Origin: Myxococcales bacterium 68-20 | GTDB taxonomy: Bacteria > Myxococcota_A > Polyangia > Polyangiales > Polyangiaceae | Direction of reading: 5' to 3' | DNA: 64,000 bases | Assembly (NCBI GenBank): GCA_001899635.1 | Contig: MKVQ01000040.1 | Coordinates: 251,915 to 315,914, forward strand | Shown here: one piece after another, positions 48,272 through 57,469 of the stretch | Layout: each line of letters begins with the position of its first letter | Position numbering within the stretch: position 1 is the stretch's first letter | Program-made: the position numbers and the translations under genes | Notes under the pieces: generated by a model | Database searches by the model: none | What the model was told of the DNA's origin: nothing | The model's input: the letters and a program-made list of their open reading frames with translations, nothing else

Positions 48272-50125
48272 GTCGGGCGAGCAGGTGACCTGGACGTTGC
48301 CGACGTTCGCCGAAGCGATCGTTCCGTGTGCGTTCGTGACGACGCAGGTCTCGCCCGCCGGCTGCTGGTAGACGCGGACGGAGTATCGCGTGCCGGTGTC
48401 GAGGGCACGCGTGAACGAGAAGCTACCGTCGGCCGCGATCGGGCGCTGCTCGATCCCGTTCAGCCACAAGACGAGGCCGCTCTTGGTCAGGCCGCTGACG
48501 GTGCCGCCTACGGAGTACGCGGGGACGCCACCGTTCACGACGAGTCGATCGATCCCGATGTAGTCGCTGTTGCCCCCAATGAGCCCCGCGCTCGTCACGT
48601 AATAGCGAATCGCGATGCGACCGGTACCCAGGTACGGAATGCCGTTCGCGTTGGTGAACGTGAACTTGGTCCAGTCCGCCGGATATCCATTCGCCGCCAG
48701 CGACGGATTCACGGATCCGAGGAGCGTCGTATACGATCCGACGCCCGTGTCCGGCGGCAGCGCGCACGGGGCCTCCGTGCAAACGCGGACCTCGACCCGA
48801 TCCGCATACCTAGTCTGACCGTTGGGGCTTCGTGTGTAGAACGAGATCGACGATCCTGCGCCGAACGTGACGCTCGGAGTCGCGAGCCAGGTGTTGATCG
48901 TGCCCGTGTTCCCCGTGTTGTTGAAGTTCGCGCCGATGTACGCGTCCGTATTTCCGTCGTGGGCGTTGAACGGCCCACCCATCGCGACGTGGTTCCCTTG
49001 GAACCAGGTCGTGCTTCCAACCGGGGAGCTTCGGTTCGCGTCCAGCCAGCCGGCTTCGGCGAGCTTGGTGATGTCGTCGAACCCCTCGTTCAGGACCGCA
49101 GAGGGCGTGGGGTAGCAGACGAGCCCATCGCCTTCGCGCCCGCCGTTGCAGGCGCACGCCGGCACGATACCGTTCTGCGAGCACGTCGCGTTTGGGGAAC
49201 AGCCGCCGTTCGGAGCGCTGCAGAAATCGATCGGGGTGCAGGTCGCCCCGTCGCCGTCGTACCCGGACGCGCAGGCACACTGATTGGTCTTGGCCGAACA
49301 GACCTGGAGGCAAGCGGAGCGCTGCCATTGCCCAGCTGCGTCGCACGTCTCGACGGTCGCCCCGTCGGCGCATCGGTGATCTCCGGGCACGCACACTCCG
49401 GTGCATGCGCCCGCGCTGCAGACGTACGGGCACGCGTCGGCGCTCTGCCAGTTGCCCGTGGCGTCACAGCGTCGCGGGACGAGGCCGCTGCAATCCACCG
49501 CGTCGGGCACGCACACTCCGGTGCACTCGCCTGCGCTGCAGACGTAGGGGCATGCGTCGGCGCTCTGCCAGGCTCCGGCAACATCGCACGTCTGAGGGAC
49601 GAGCCCGTTGCACTGCTTGGTGCTTGGGACGCATGCGCCGGTGCACTCGCCTGCGCTGCAGACGTAGGGGCATGCGTCGACGCCTTGCCAGCCGCCGGCT
49701 GCATCGCAGGTCTGAGGGACGAGGCCGTCGCACTGCTTGGTGTCGGGCACGCATGCGCCGGTGCACTCGCCCGCGCTGCAGACGTAGGCGCACGCGGGAG
49801 CGCTCTGCCAGCCGCCGGCTGCATCGCAGTTCTGGGGGACGAGGCCATCGCACTGCTTGGTTCCCGGCTCGCAGACGCCATCGGCGCAGGCGCCGTCGAC
49901 GCACGCGATCGCGCACGCTTGACCTTGTTCCCAGCGCCCCGCGCTGCTGCACGTCTCCGGCACGAGCCCATCGCATCTCGTGGCTCCTGCCGTGCATTCG
50001 GCCGCGTCCGACGTGGTGGCCGCGTCCGCCGTGTTCGGATCGACGTTGGTGCTGGTGTCGTCCCCACACCCCACCACCAGCCAACAAGCAAGAAAAACTA
50101 CCGTGTTCCGAGCGAGGACGTTCAA
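48269..50125 (-). CDS. Lipoprotein with six 40-residue Cys repeats and a choice-of-anchor J-like domain
   Basis: 618 residues from a TTG start, which AAGGAAGGAG five bases upstream supports. The lipobox is VVGC (Cys20). Six repeats of about 40 residues fill 43-283, each with CDGLVP, TCD, W and an ACPYVCSAGECTG end. A Cys-rich EGF-like stretch follows (about 285-345). Then a beta-sandwich of the choice-of-anchor J type runs over about 350-520 (LNEGFDDI, WLDANRSSP, TTWFQG), with a C-terminal transthyretin-like strand domain. It probably acts at the outer surface as an adhesin-like binder. Partner unknown. Confidence 0.85.
   Translation of the reverse strand: MNVLARNTVVFLACWLVVGCGDDTSTNVDPNTADAATTSDAAECTAGATRCDGLVPETCSSAGRWEQGQACAIACVDGACADGVCEPGTKQCDGLVPQNCDAAGGWQSAPACAYVCSAGECTGACVPDTKQCDGLVPQTCDAAGGWQGVDACPYVCSAGECTGACVPSTKQCNGLVPQTCDVAGAWQSADACPYVCSAGECTGVCVPDAVDCSGLVPRRCDATGNWQSADACPYVCSAGACTGVCVPGDHRCADGATVETCDAAGQWQRSACLQVCSAKTNQCACASGYDGDGATCTPIDFCSAPNGGCSPNATCSQNGIVPACACNGGREGDGLVCYPTPSAVLNEGFDDITKLAEAGWLDANRSSPVGSTTWFQGNHVAMGGPFNAHDGNTDAYIGANFNNTGNTGTINTWLATPSVTFGAGSSISFYTRSPNGQTRYADRVEVRVCTEAPCALPPDTGVGSYTTLLGSVNPSLAANGYPADWTKFTFTNANGIPYLGTGRIAIRYYVTSAGLIGGNSDYIGIDRLVVNGGVPAYSVGGTVSGLTKSGLVLWLNGIEQRPIAADGSFSFTRALDTGTRYSVRVYQQPAGETCVVTNAHGTIASANVGNVQVTCSPD
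49280..49999 (-). repeat. Coding tandem repeat, about 120 bp x 6
   Basis: The six Cys repeats of the lipoprotein gene are visible as a DNA repeat with a 120-base period. The middle three units are almost identical and the outer ones are diverged, which suggests recent duplication or gene conversion inside the array. Confidence 0.85.
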
Positions 50126-50520
50126 CGTGGCTCCTTCCTTCGAGCGAAGTCAGTGAACCCCCCGATCGGGATCGCATGATCCCAATCCGTCCTCCGAGGG
50201 CTGCTTTCTGTCGCGGGGCCCACGAAGGCGAATTTCCCGTATCGCAGAGCACGGGCGCCATGTCCAGTGGCGCTACGACGTTCGCCTACTGCTAAGCGCA
50301 GATCGTCGAGGCTGTGTTTAGCAACGAACTCGAAGCAGTCCGATTCTTCGCGTCGGAGTTGGACGTCGAGCGAATCAACGATCCAACCAAGCGCGACCAT
50401 GCGCAGTGCGAGACCGACGCGTTCGCGGTGGACGTCGAAAACGCTGACGTTCGCCGACGGCTCACACGTCCGTCGATGCGGTCTCGCCGATCGTGACGCC
50501 TGGTGCAGTGCCGCCCTGCG
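50126..50520. other. Intergenic region with lower GC and two short open frames
   Basis: About 395 bases between two minus-strand genes. AAGGAAGGAG (50131-50140) is the ribosome site of the TTG-started lipoprotein gene. One minus-strand frame (50122-50400) and one plus-strand frame (50314-50496) have balanced amino-acid composition unlike typical shadow frames here, but no domain or ribosome site supports either. GC appears lower than in the neighbours. Confidence 0.4.
50131..50140 (-). promoter_or_regulatory. Strong ribosome-binding site deciding a TTG start
   Basis: AAGGAAGGAG on the minus strand is five bases before TTG. No ATG or GTG in a usable position gives the lipoprotein signal, so the TTG start is supported. 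Confidence 0.7.
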
Positions 50521-51549
50521 CTACCAGGTCCCCGCGATGCCGACGTCGAAGCCGCCTTCTCTTCGGGGCGCGGCGCTCGGACGGATCGTCGTGAGCGCCG
50601 CCTTCGATGGCTCGGCTGGCATGCGCTCCTTGGCGATGACCGCGGAGTCGACGATCATCGCGCAGATGGCTCCGGCGCCGGCGCCGGCGACGCCGAAGGC
50701 GGCGGAGTTGAGGGCGACGCTGCTTTCGTGGGAGCCGTTCGCCGCGCCCATAACCGCACCGCTCAGCGCGCCGAGCAGCCCCGCCCCCAGTGGAAGGCCC
50801 GCTCGAATGCCGAGGCTCGTTCCGGCGCGGGCGATGTTCCAATTCATGACGTGCACCGTCGGGCCGCCTGTCAGGTAGAGCGCTGCGCCGGCGACTGGAG
50901 CGACGGGCGTGATCACGATCGCGACGCCGTCTGCGATCAGCGTCTGCCAGCCATACCAGCGGGTCCTTTGCGCTGGGGGTGACGCTGGCGGCGGGACGTC
51001 GAGACTCGCTGGCGTCGTGGTGGTCGGAGGTCGATCGCTGCTTGCAGATCGATCGCGGAGCGCATCGAATGCGAGCGAGCGAAGCTCGGTGGAGCGGGAT
51101 GCATCGACGAGATCAGGCGCCGTGTCGACGAGCACCCCGAGTCGGCGTGCGGCAGCGGCGAACGCACCGCGGGCGAGGTCGTTGCGCGCGACCTCGAATG
51201 AGGTGTTCCATTCGGCGGCGGAGGGCTTGCTCTCCTTGCCGGAAGGGGAGGCGTTCGTGCCCGTGGTGTCGGGCATGGGTGACGGAGGGCGGGCCCATCG
51301 CCAGGTCGTTCCCATCGCATGGAGCTCGAGAAGCGCCGCTCGCTCGTGCATCGAGATCTCCGACGCGAGCTGATCCGCGATCGCCTCGCGGGCCTCGTCG
51401 CCGTGGCCCATGACGAGGAGACGGCGAATCTGCTCGCGCGGGGACATTGCGGGGGCGAGCGAAGGCGCCGGTTCCTCCGCAAACGCGGGCAACGCGTAAC
51501 ACGCGAGAGCGATGGTGGAGAGCAACCGGACCGCCCAGCGTCGCGCCAT
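50521..51549 (-). CDS. Exported membrane protein with TPR-like N-part and Gly/Ala-rich C-terminal helices
   Basis: 342 residues. A type I signal peptide ends after AFA (residue 24). The N-part (30-175) is helical, with a DEAREAIADQLAS pattern like a TPR. After a Pro-rich linker, several small-residue hydrophobic helices (about 205-310) contain GxxxG-like runs. Similar proteins occur in myxobacterial genomes, but I cannot assign a function. It stands alone downstream of the STAND gene. Confidence 0.65.
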   Translation of the reverse strand: MARRWAVRLLSTIALACYALPAFAEEPAPSLAPAMSPREQIRRLLVMGHGDEAREAIADQLASEISMHERAALLELHAMGTTWRWARPPSPMPDTTGTNASPSGKESKPSAAEWNTSFEVARNDLARGAFAAAARRLGVLVDTAPDLVDASRSTELRSLAFDALRDRSASSDRPPTTTTPASLDVPPPASPPAQRTRWYGWQTLIADGVAIVITPVAPVAGAALYLTGGPTVHVMNWNIARAGTSLGIRAGLPLGAGLLGALSGAVMGAANGSHESSVALNSAAFGVAGAGAGAICAMIVDSAVIAKERMPAEPSKAALTTIRPSAAPRREGGFDVGIAGTW

Positions 51550-51791
51550 GCCAGAGCTTGTTTCCGATCGCAGGCATCAGCAAATGATTGCGGCTGATAC
51601 GTAGCTCTCGCCCTGCGCGGCACGTCGCCTCGGTCTTGCCGGCGGTCTCGACCTCGATGCGCCCGGGCAGGAGGACTACCGGCACGTCAGGCACGGTGTC
51701 GGAGCTTCGCGCGGTCGTTAACCGGGGTTAACGACCTGGCGGAGGAGCAACGGCGAGTAGAATCTTCCCGAGCGGCAGCGGATGGCGCCGG

Positions 51792-52886
51792 TCAGGAGTC
51801 CTCGGCCAGTCGCGTGAGCAGCTCCTCGACGCGGAGTATGGCGTCGACCTCGGAGCTTCGCTGCGCCTGATCCATCGCGGCGAAGAGATGGGTCTGCTCA
51901 CTGACGATGCGCTCGGGATGGCGTTCCAAAAGGCCGACGTAGTGCTCGAACAGGCGAGCCGGCGGCACGGGCTCCGTCCGCTTCTGAACGGCGTAGCGGA
52001 CCACTGCATGGAGCGTGTATCGGTCCCGCATCGCCTCCTGGACGAGATGCCAGCGCTCGAGGGCGGCGATGGCCTTCTGCGCCTTGGCTCGTGGTGCGCG
52101 CGCGAGGATCGCGAGCGACTCGCGATCGACGTTGTCGCCCTCGACGTGTGCGAGCACGGCGAGCATGCGGCGGCTCTCGGGCGGTAGGCGACGCCACGCC
52201 CACTCCACCAGCAGCGCGACCTCCGGCAGATCGTCTTCGTGCTCGATCACGCGAACGGCGCCGATGCCGTGCTCGTCGAGGAAGCGCGCGAGCGCATTCA
52301 CGTTCGTGGCGCCAGAGGCGACGATGGCCGCGGCGATGTCGAGCGCGAGCGGGTTCCAGCGCAGGCGTCGCGTGAGGGGCGCCACACGCGGAAAGGCGGC
52401 TCGACCCGAGGTCACGAGCGGTGCCGTCACCGGGAACACGAGGACGCCGGCGAGCAAGCAACGGCGCGCGGTGATGAGGAAGGTCGCCTTCGTCTCCGAG
52501 AGCGCGTCGAGGAGCTGCGCCATCGCGGCGTCGTCCTCGTGGTTGTCGAGCACGACGAGGCGTTCGTCCTCCGAGAGGAAAGCGCGGAGACCATCGATGA
52601 TCCGGTGCCTGTCGCGCGTCGTGCCGAACCGCACCGCGAGCATCTCGGCGAGGGTGCGGAAATCCCAGGCGCCGACACGAAACCACGACATCCGCTCGTC
52701 GAAGCGCGGCGCGACGCGGTAAGCGAGCGCGGCGGCGAGCATCGACTTGCCGCTGCCGCCGGCACCGACGAGCGCGAGCCGCGTCGGCGCCGAGGTCTCG
52801 ATCGCTGCGGCGAGCGTCTCGAGCTCCGAGGCACGTCCCTTGAGCCCGCGCGGTCGAGGAGGAAACAGTCCGAGCGACGTTGCCAT
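51792..52886 (-). CDS. NB-ARC/STAND-type P-loop ATPase
   Basis: 364 residues. Walker A is GAGGSGKS at 41-48 and Walker B is RLVVLDN, with Asp114. A sensor-like ITARR follows, then a winged-helix-like region and C-terminal helices. Full-length relatives (AfsR/LuxR-like regulators) have a DNA-binding or TPR domain; here neither is seen, so the protein is an ATPase core only. It may be a signalling switch or a trimmed regulator. Confidence 0.8.
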   Translation of the reverse strand: MATSLGLFPPRPRGLKGRASELETLAAAIETSAPTRLALVGAGGSGKSMLAAALAYRVAPRFDERMSWFRVGAWDFRTLAEMLAVRFGTTRDRHRIIDGLRAFLSEDERLVVLDNHEDDAAMAQLLDALSETKATFLITARRCLLAGVLVFPVTAPLVTSGRAAFPRVAPLTRRLRWNPLALDIAAAIVASGATNVNALARFLDEHGIGAVRVIEHEDDLPEVALLVEWAWRRLPPESRRMLAVLAHVEGDNVDRESLAILARAPRAKAQKAIAALERWHLVQEAMRDRYTLHAVVRYAVQKRTEPVPPARLFEHYVGLLERHPERIVSEQTHLFAAMDQAQRSSEVDAILRVEELLTRLAEDS

Positions 52887-52960
52887 CGCGATCCAACCTA
52901 CTCGCGATCGGGACGCATGGCTGAAATCCAGCTGGAGGCCGTTCCGAGCACCACCAGCCG

Positions 52961-53473
52961 TCAGACTCGCGCGAGCTGCGTCTTCAGTGCGGGGTATTCC
53001 GTTCCGTCAGGCGCGATGTTGACCGCCTCGATCACGAGACGCTCCGGGTGCGGATGGATGACGGTTCGCCAACCCCATCGCTGATCTCCAGCGGCGTAGC
53101 TCCCGAGGACCGAAATGGCGCCGTCGACTGACGGCGCGCGTGTGCCGGTCGAGAGCATCAACGCCGAGCCGGTATGGAAGCTGTCGATCCACGCCAGGCT
53201 GTATCGCTGTTCGTCCTTTTCGTACGCGACGAGCATCTCGCCGGCGTGCGGCTTGCCGATGATGACGCTCGCGTACTGGATCCGGAGGAAGCGGCCACCG
53301 AGGACGGACTCGACGCGCATCTCGATCCGAGATTCTTCCGCCGGCGCGTTCGGATCGAGCCAGGTGGTCGTCTGCCCTTCCCAGAGTCCGGCGAGCGCAA
53401 CCAGCCGAGTGTGATGATTCGTCGGTTCGAACGGGGTCGTCGGCGCGCTCGCGATGTCGATCAGTCGAGCCAT
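52961..53473 (-). CDS. DUF1579-like protein
   Basis: 170 residues. A beta-barrel-like pattern begins LAGLWEGQTTTW and continues with SVLGGRFLRIQY, a YEKDEQRYSLAWID segment and LGSYAAGD, as in DUF1579 proteins. These are cytosolic or exported barrels of unknown function. The ATG gives no signal peptide. It lies 74 bases upstream of the STAND gene on the same strand. Confidence 0.75.
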   Translation of the reverse strand: MARLIDIASAPTTPFEPTNHHTRLVALAGLWEGQTTTWLDPNAPAEESRIEMRVESVLGGRFLRIQYASVIIGKPHAGEMLVAYEKDEQRYSLAWIDSFHTGSALMLSTGTRAPSVDGAISVLGSYAAGDQRWGWRTVIHPHPERLVIEAVNIAPDGTEYPALKTQLARV

Positions 53474-53779
53474 GGCGCTACCGGTTACCATCGGTACACC
53501 ACGACCACAAACCCGGATGGCCACCCCGAAGAAACCGGTATCGGTTCGGCTGCGAGCGACAGGGTTCGGTGCGATCGGTCCGCCCAGGTCGAAATGCCAG
53601 GTCGGTGACCGATCCGCGGTCCGGATAGAAGTGCCGATGCGATTGCGATCAACGGCGCTTGCACCAGGTGCCGCGACGGTCTCGGCATAGCGGCGAAAAG
53701 AGGAGCCTGGGCTATTGGGCCAAATGGGGATAAACGTGAAAGCGGGCGGTTTCTCGAGCTCCGCCTCGACACCTCGCGC
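53474..53779. other. Divergent intergenic region, no gene seen
   Basis: About 306 bases between divergent genes. It should hold promoters for the DUF1579-like gene and the kelch gene. I see no clear -10/-35 pair, repeat or hairpin. Confidence 0.4.
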
Positions 53780-56527
53780 ATGAAACTGCCTTCGAAGTCG
53801 ACATCCTCCCTCTTCGCCATCGTCGTCCTGGCGTCGCTCGGTGCCTGCACGGGTGCCTCCGGGCCGCACGAGCAGCTGGCCACCATGAGTAGTGCGTTGG
53901 CGACCGACAACGTGACCTGGACTCGGCTCGAGTATGGCCTGAACAGTCGCCTCGGCGCCGCGATGGCTTTCGACAGCGCGAGAGGTGTCGTCGTTCTCTT
54001 CGGCGGTAATGACCGTGTCGGAAGTCAGCGTGCAGATACGTACGAATGGGACGGAACCGCCTGGCACGAACGAGTGACCGCTCACCATCCGCCGGGGCGC
54101 GTCTACTCCGCCATGGCGTTCGATTCCGTAAGGCAGAAGATGGTGCTGTTCGGCGGTTCTCAGTGGGTGGAGGGGAACGTCGGCGACACCTGGGAGTACG
54201 ATGGAATCGACTGGACGCAGCGCTCACCGGCGACCAATCCGCCGATTCGCGCCAACCACTCCTTGGCGTTCGACTTCGCTCGAGGGCGTACCGTTCTCTA
54301 CGGTGGCTGGGCTCCTGGCCACAACTCGGGATACAACGACACGTGGGAGTGGGACGGGACGAATTGGATTGATACGTCGCGGCCAACGAACCCGGGGATC
54401 CGTTACGACGCCGCGATGACGTACGACGCTGCGCGTGGGTACACACTGCTTCACGGTGGCTACGGCGGTGGGTCGAGCACCTGGAAGTGGAACGGCGTCG
54501 CCTGGACCAACGCGAACACGAACCCAAGCCCAACGCTCACGAGACACGCGATGGTGAACGACAGCGACCGTCAGAGGGTCGTGATGTTCAGCTGGGGCGG
54601 GACGTGGGAATGGGATGGTGCCCAATGGAGCCGGATAACGACCGCCACGGTGCCGCCGATCGAGTCGGGCATGGCTGCGGCGTACGACGCCGTCCGCCAT
54701 CGAACCGTCCTCTTTGGCGGTCTCGGAACCCGAGGTCGCTCGGGCGACACCTGGACGTACGACGGCGGAGATTGGACGCTCGCCGCACCGAGCTCGATCC
54801 CTCTAGCTCGCTCCGAGTCCGCGGCGATGTTCGACCCGACGACGAACGCGATCCTGATGTTCGGTGGCGCTGCGAGGCACAACGCCGCTCTGGTCGACAC
54901 GTTCGACGATACATGGGAGTTCGATGGAAGTCGCTGGCGCGCGCTGACCCCGGAGACGTCGCCGTCGAAGCGCGGTGGGCACGTGCTCGTCTTCGATTCG
55001 GTGCGCGCCGAGGGCGTTCTCTTTGGCGGACACACAACGCCGGATCGGTTCGACGGTCACCTCGGCGATACCTGGACGTGGAGCGGAGGGAACTGGCACC
55101 TGGCGTCACCTCAACAATCGCCGCCGGCTCGATCGAATGCGTCCGCCGCCTTCGATCCCTCGCGTGGCTACGTCGTCCTGTTCGGTGGCATTGGACCCAA
55201 TGGTTACCAAAGGGACACCTGGCTCTGGACGGGGAGCGATTGGTCGCAGGTGATGCCGGCTCATTCGCCGTTGGGGATGACCGGAGCACCCATGACATAC
55301 GATCCTGTCCGCCAGCGTGTGGTCCTCTATCAGGGATCGAGCGTGTGGGAGTGGGATGGTGTCGACTGGCAGACTGCGACCGCCACGCCGCTCCCGCCGA
55401 GTCGGTCGGGAGCAGCGTTGGCTTTCGATACTCACCGCAACCGGTCGGTCCTGTTTGGCGGCTACACAAAAGTCGGCTCGACCAACGAGACCTGGGAGTC
55501 GGACGGTCTTCGATGGCTCAAACGCAATCCGGTCTCGAGTCCATCTCGACTCTCCGATGCCTCGCTCGTGTACGACCCGACGCACCATCAGACAGTCCTC
55601 TTTGGTGGTGCCGACGACTTCGCCAGCGATGCGACCTACGTCTATCGCGTCGAGCAGGGGCCTGTCGGTAGTCCGTGCTTCTCGTCGGCGGAATGTGACT
55701 CCGGATTCTGTGCCGACGGCGTCTGTTGTTCGACGGCATGTGGCGGAGGCGATCCGTCCGACTGTCAGGTGTGTAGCGTGCAAGCCGGCGCGCAGGTCGA
55801 TGGCACGTGTGCTCTGCTTGGTGGCGCTCACACGTGTCGAGCATCGGCCGGTGTCTGCGATCTCGCCGAAGCCTGCAACGGGGTCGACCCGGAGTGTCCG
55901 GCGAACGCGTTTCGGCCCGCAACACACGTGTGCCATCCGAAGGGCAGCGCGTGTGACGCGGAGATCGCGTGCACTGGAGAGAGCGCATCGTGCCCGCCCA
56001 CGCATCCCGAGCCGGCAGGGACGGTCTGCCGCCCTGCACCCAGCGAGTGCCGTGGACCGGCGCAATGCAACGGTGTCTCCGTGCTGTGCCCATCACTCGA
56101 CCCACTTGCGCCGGACGGGACGCCCTGCAACGGAGGCGTGTGTCGGGATGGTACGTGCCGTGTCGATGCAGTGATCGACTCGGGAGTGGTCGTGGACGGC
56201 GGGGAGCCCGTCGATGCCTCGACCGACGCGACGTTGTCCGATGCGGCTTCGAGCGAGTCCGATGCGGCTCCGAGCGAGACGGACTCCGGGGCCCGGATCG
56301 ACTCCGGCGACGAGCCGTCGAGCGCAGAGCCCGAAGAGACCGGACATGAAGCTCCGACGCCGCCAAGCGCACCTTCGAGCGAAGCTGGGGGCTGCGGGTG
56401 CCGCGTTCTTCCCACCGCACCTTCGGGCAGCTGGAGCTCGCTGGCGATCGGTTGTGCTCTCGCGACCGTGCTTCGAGTACGGCGACGGTGCAGGAGCGGC
56501 AGCGACGTCGCTCGAGTCCAACTGTGA
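53780..56527 (+). CDS. Large secreted kelch-repeat protein with MYXO-CTERM-like tail
   Basis: 915 residues. The lipobox-like LGAC is at Cys23. Twelve kelch repeats (about 45-625) each carry the FDSxRxxxVLFGG and DTWEWDGxxW marks, enough for two six-bladed propellers. A Cys-rich disintegrin-like stretch (about 630-790) follows with CNGVDPECP and CNGVSVLCP units. A long Asp/Ser/Ala linker then leads to a MYXO-CTERM-like end: a GGCGC cysteine, a hydrophobic helix and basic residues. It thus carries both an N-terminal lipobox and a C-terminal sorting signal. Probably surface-displayed or released. Confidence 0.85.
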   Translation: MKLPSKSTSSLFAIVVLASLGACTGASGPHEQLATMSSALATDNVTWTRLEYGLNSRLGAAMAFDSARGVVVLFGGNDRVGSQRADTYEWDGTAWHERVTAHHPPGRVYSAMAFDSVRQKMVLFGGSQWVEGNVGDTWEYDGIDWTQRSPATNPPIRANHSLAFDFARGRTVLYGGWAPGHNSGYNDTWEWDGTNWIDTSRPTNPGIRYDAAMTYDAARGYTLLHGGYGGGSSTWKWNGVAWTNANTNPSPTLTRHAMVNDSDRQRVVMFSWGGTWEWDGAQWSRITTATVPPIESGMAAAYDAVRHRTVLFGGLGTRGRSGDTWTYDGGDWTLAAPSSIPLARSESAAMFDPTTNAILMFGGAARHNAALVDTFDDTWEFDGSRWRALTPETSPSKRGGHVLVFDSVRAEGVLFGGHTTPDRFDGHLGDTWTWSGGNWHLASPQQSPPARSNASAAFDPSRGYVVLFGGIGPNGYQRDTWLWTGSDWSQVMPAHSPLGMTGAPMTYDPVRQRVVLYQGSSVWEWDGVDWQTATATPLPPSRSGAALAFDTHRNRSVLFGGYTKVGSTNETWESDGLRWLKRNPVSSPSRLSDASLVYDPTHHQTVLFGGADDFASDATYVYRVEQGPVGSPCFSSAECDSGFCADGVCCSTACGGGDPSDCQVCSVQAGAQVDGTCALLGGAHTCRASAGVCDLAEACNGVDPECPANAFRPATHVCHPKGSACDAEIACTGESASCPPTHPEPAGTVCRPAPSECRGPAQCNGVSVLCPSLDPLAPDGTPCNGGVCRDGTCRVDAVIDSGVVVDGGEPVDASTDATLSDAASSESDAAPSETDSGARIDSGDEPSSAEPEETGHEAPTPPSAPSSEAGGCGCRVLPTAPSGSWSSLAIGCALATVLRVRRRCRSGSDVARVQL

Positions 56528-56557
56528 GAGCCGCGGCCTGATCCCTGAAGCCACGGG

Positions 56558-56578
56558 CCGTTCGCCGACGGCGAGCGG
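56558..56578. terminator. Hairpin between convergent kelch and upp genes
   Basis: CCGTTCGCC (56558-56566) pairs with GGCGAGCGG (56570-56578) with one G-T wobble and a GAC loop. It lies 30 bases after the kelch stop and just before the upp-like stop. No T-run. Confidence 0.4.
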
Positions 56579-56582
56579 TGAG

Positions 56583-57404
56583 TCAGACCCAGGCGTTGTT
56601 CAGGATCTCGCCGACGCCGCCGGCGCCCGGGACGATGTACTGGTGCTCGTCGAGGCCGCGCTCCTCGTCCCAGTGAGTCCCGGGAACGGTGGAGAGGACC
56701 CTCGCCGGCGAGAGGCCGCGATCGAGGCGGAGCGCGTAGATGCGCGTGTCGGGGTGCTCGGCGAGGACGTTCTTGATGAACTCCGGCGTGACCATGAGGT
56801 GCATCGTGATGCACATCTTCGGCGTGCCCTCGAGGCGCGTCTTGTAGTGGTTGAGGGCGCCGTTGATCGACGAGCCGGTGGCCCCCATCGGATCGGGGAT
56901 GAGGAGGATGCGGCCCTCGACGTCGCGCCCGATCTTCGCGTCGTGCCAGGTCGCGCCGATGACCTTGCCGTCGGCGTCGGTCGCGCGGGACATGAAGAGG
57001 TGGTCCTGGCGCACGCCCGCCGGATCGAGGACCTCGTTGAGGAGGTCGTAGACGATCTGCGACGGCATCGTGCCCGCCCGCGCGATCCCGACGGTCACGC
57101 AGTTGGTCGAGTGGTCGAGCGCGACGCCGCGGTAGACGGCCTCGGGCGACTTGATGACCATGCGCGTGGGGACTGCGACGCGCTCGCGCGGAAACTCCTG
57201 CGCGAGCACGACCTGCGCGAGCCGCTGGTAGAGCGCACGGACGAGCTGCCCGACCTCGGGCTGGACCGTTTCACGCGCGCAGAGACGGGCGAGCTGCGTC
57301 CAGCAGACCGGGTCGTCCAGCAGGTGAACGTTCGGCCCGTACTTGTGATCGATCTCGGGCGCTCGGTACCGGCTCTGGGCGTAGGCAATCTCGACCATGA
57401 GCAC
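56583..57404 (-). CDS. Uracil phosphoribosyltransferase-like enzyme
   Basis: 273 residues. The PRPP loop DPMGATGSS is at 171-179. The C-terminal uracil-recognition segment QYIVPGAGGVGE, near 256-268, matches the family's YIVPGxGDxGDR with changes at the end. UPRT salvages uracil to UMP with PRPP. At 273 residues it is longer than the usual about 210, with an N-terminal extension of about 50 residues. Together with the altered end motif, this makes it a divergent or eukaryote-like member. Substrate is not certain. Confidence 0.82.
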   Translation of the reverse strand: MLMVEIAYAQSRYRAPEIDHKYGPNVHLLDDPVCWTQLARLCARETVQPEVGQLVRALYQRLAQVVLAQEFPRERVAVPTRMVIKSPEAVYRGVALDHSTNCVTVGIARAGTMPSQIVYDLLNEVLDPAGVRQDHLFMSRATDADGKVIGATWHDAKIGRDVEGRILLIPDPMGATGSSINGALNHYKTRLEGTPKMCITMHLMVTPEFIKNVLAEHPDTRIYALRLDRGLSPARVLSTVPGTHWDEERGLDEHQYIVPGAGGVGEILNNAWV

Positions 57405-57469
57405 GGCGTATACCGTGCTTCATGCGAGACGTCACTTTACGTTGCGCGCGATGTCGCGCGGCGCGCGCG

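Noticed and set aside
49280-49999. Evenly spaced direct repeats that could suggest a CRISPR array
   Set aside because: The 120-base period is in frame and encodes Cys repeats of a lipoprotein; there are no spacers and no cas genes.
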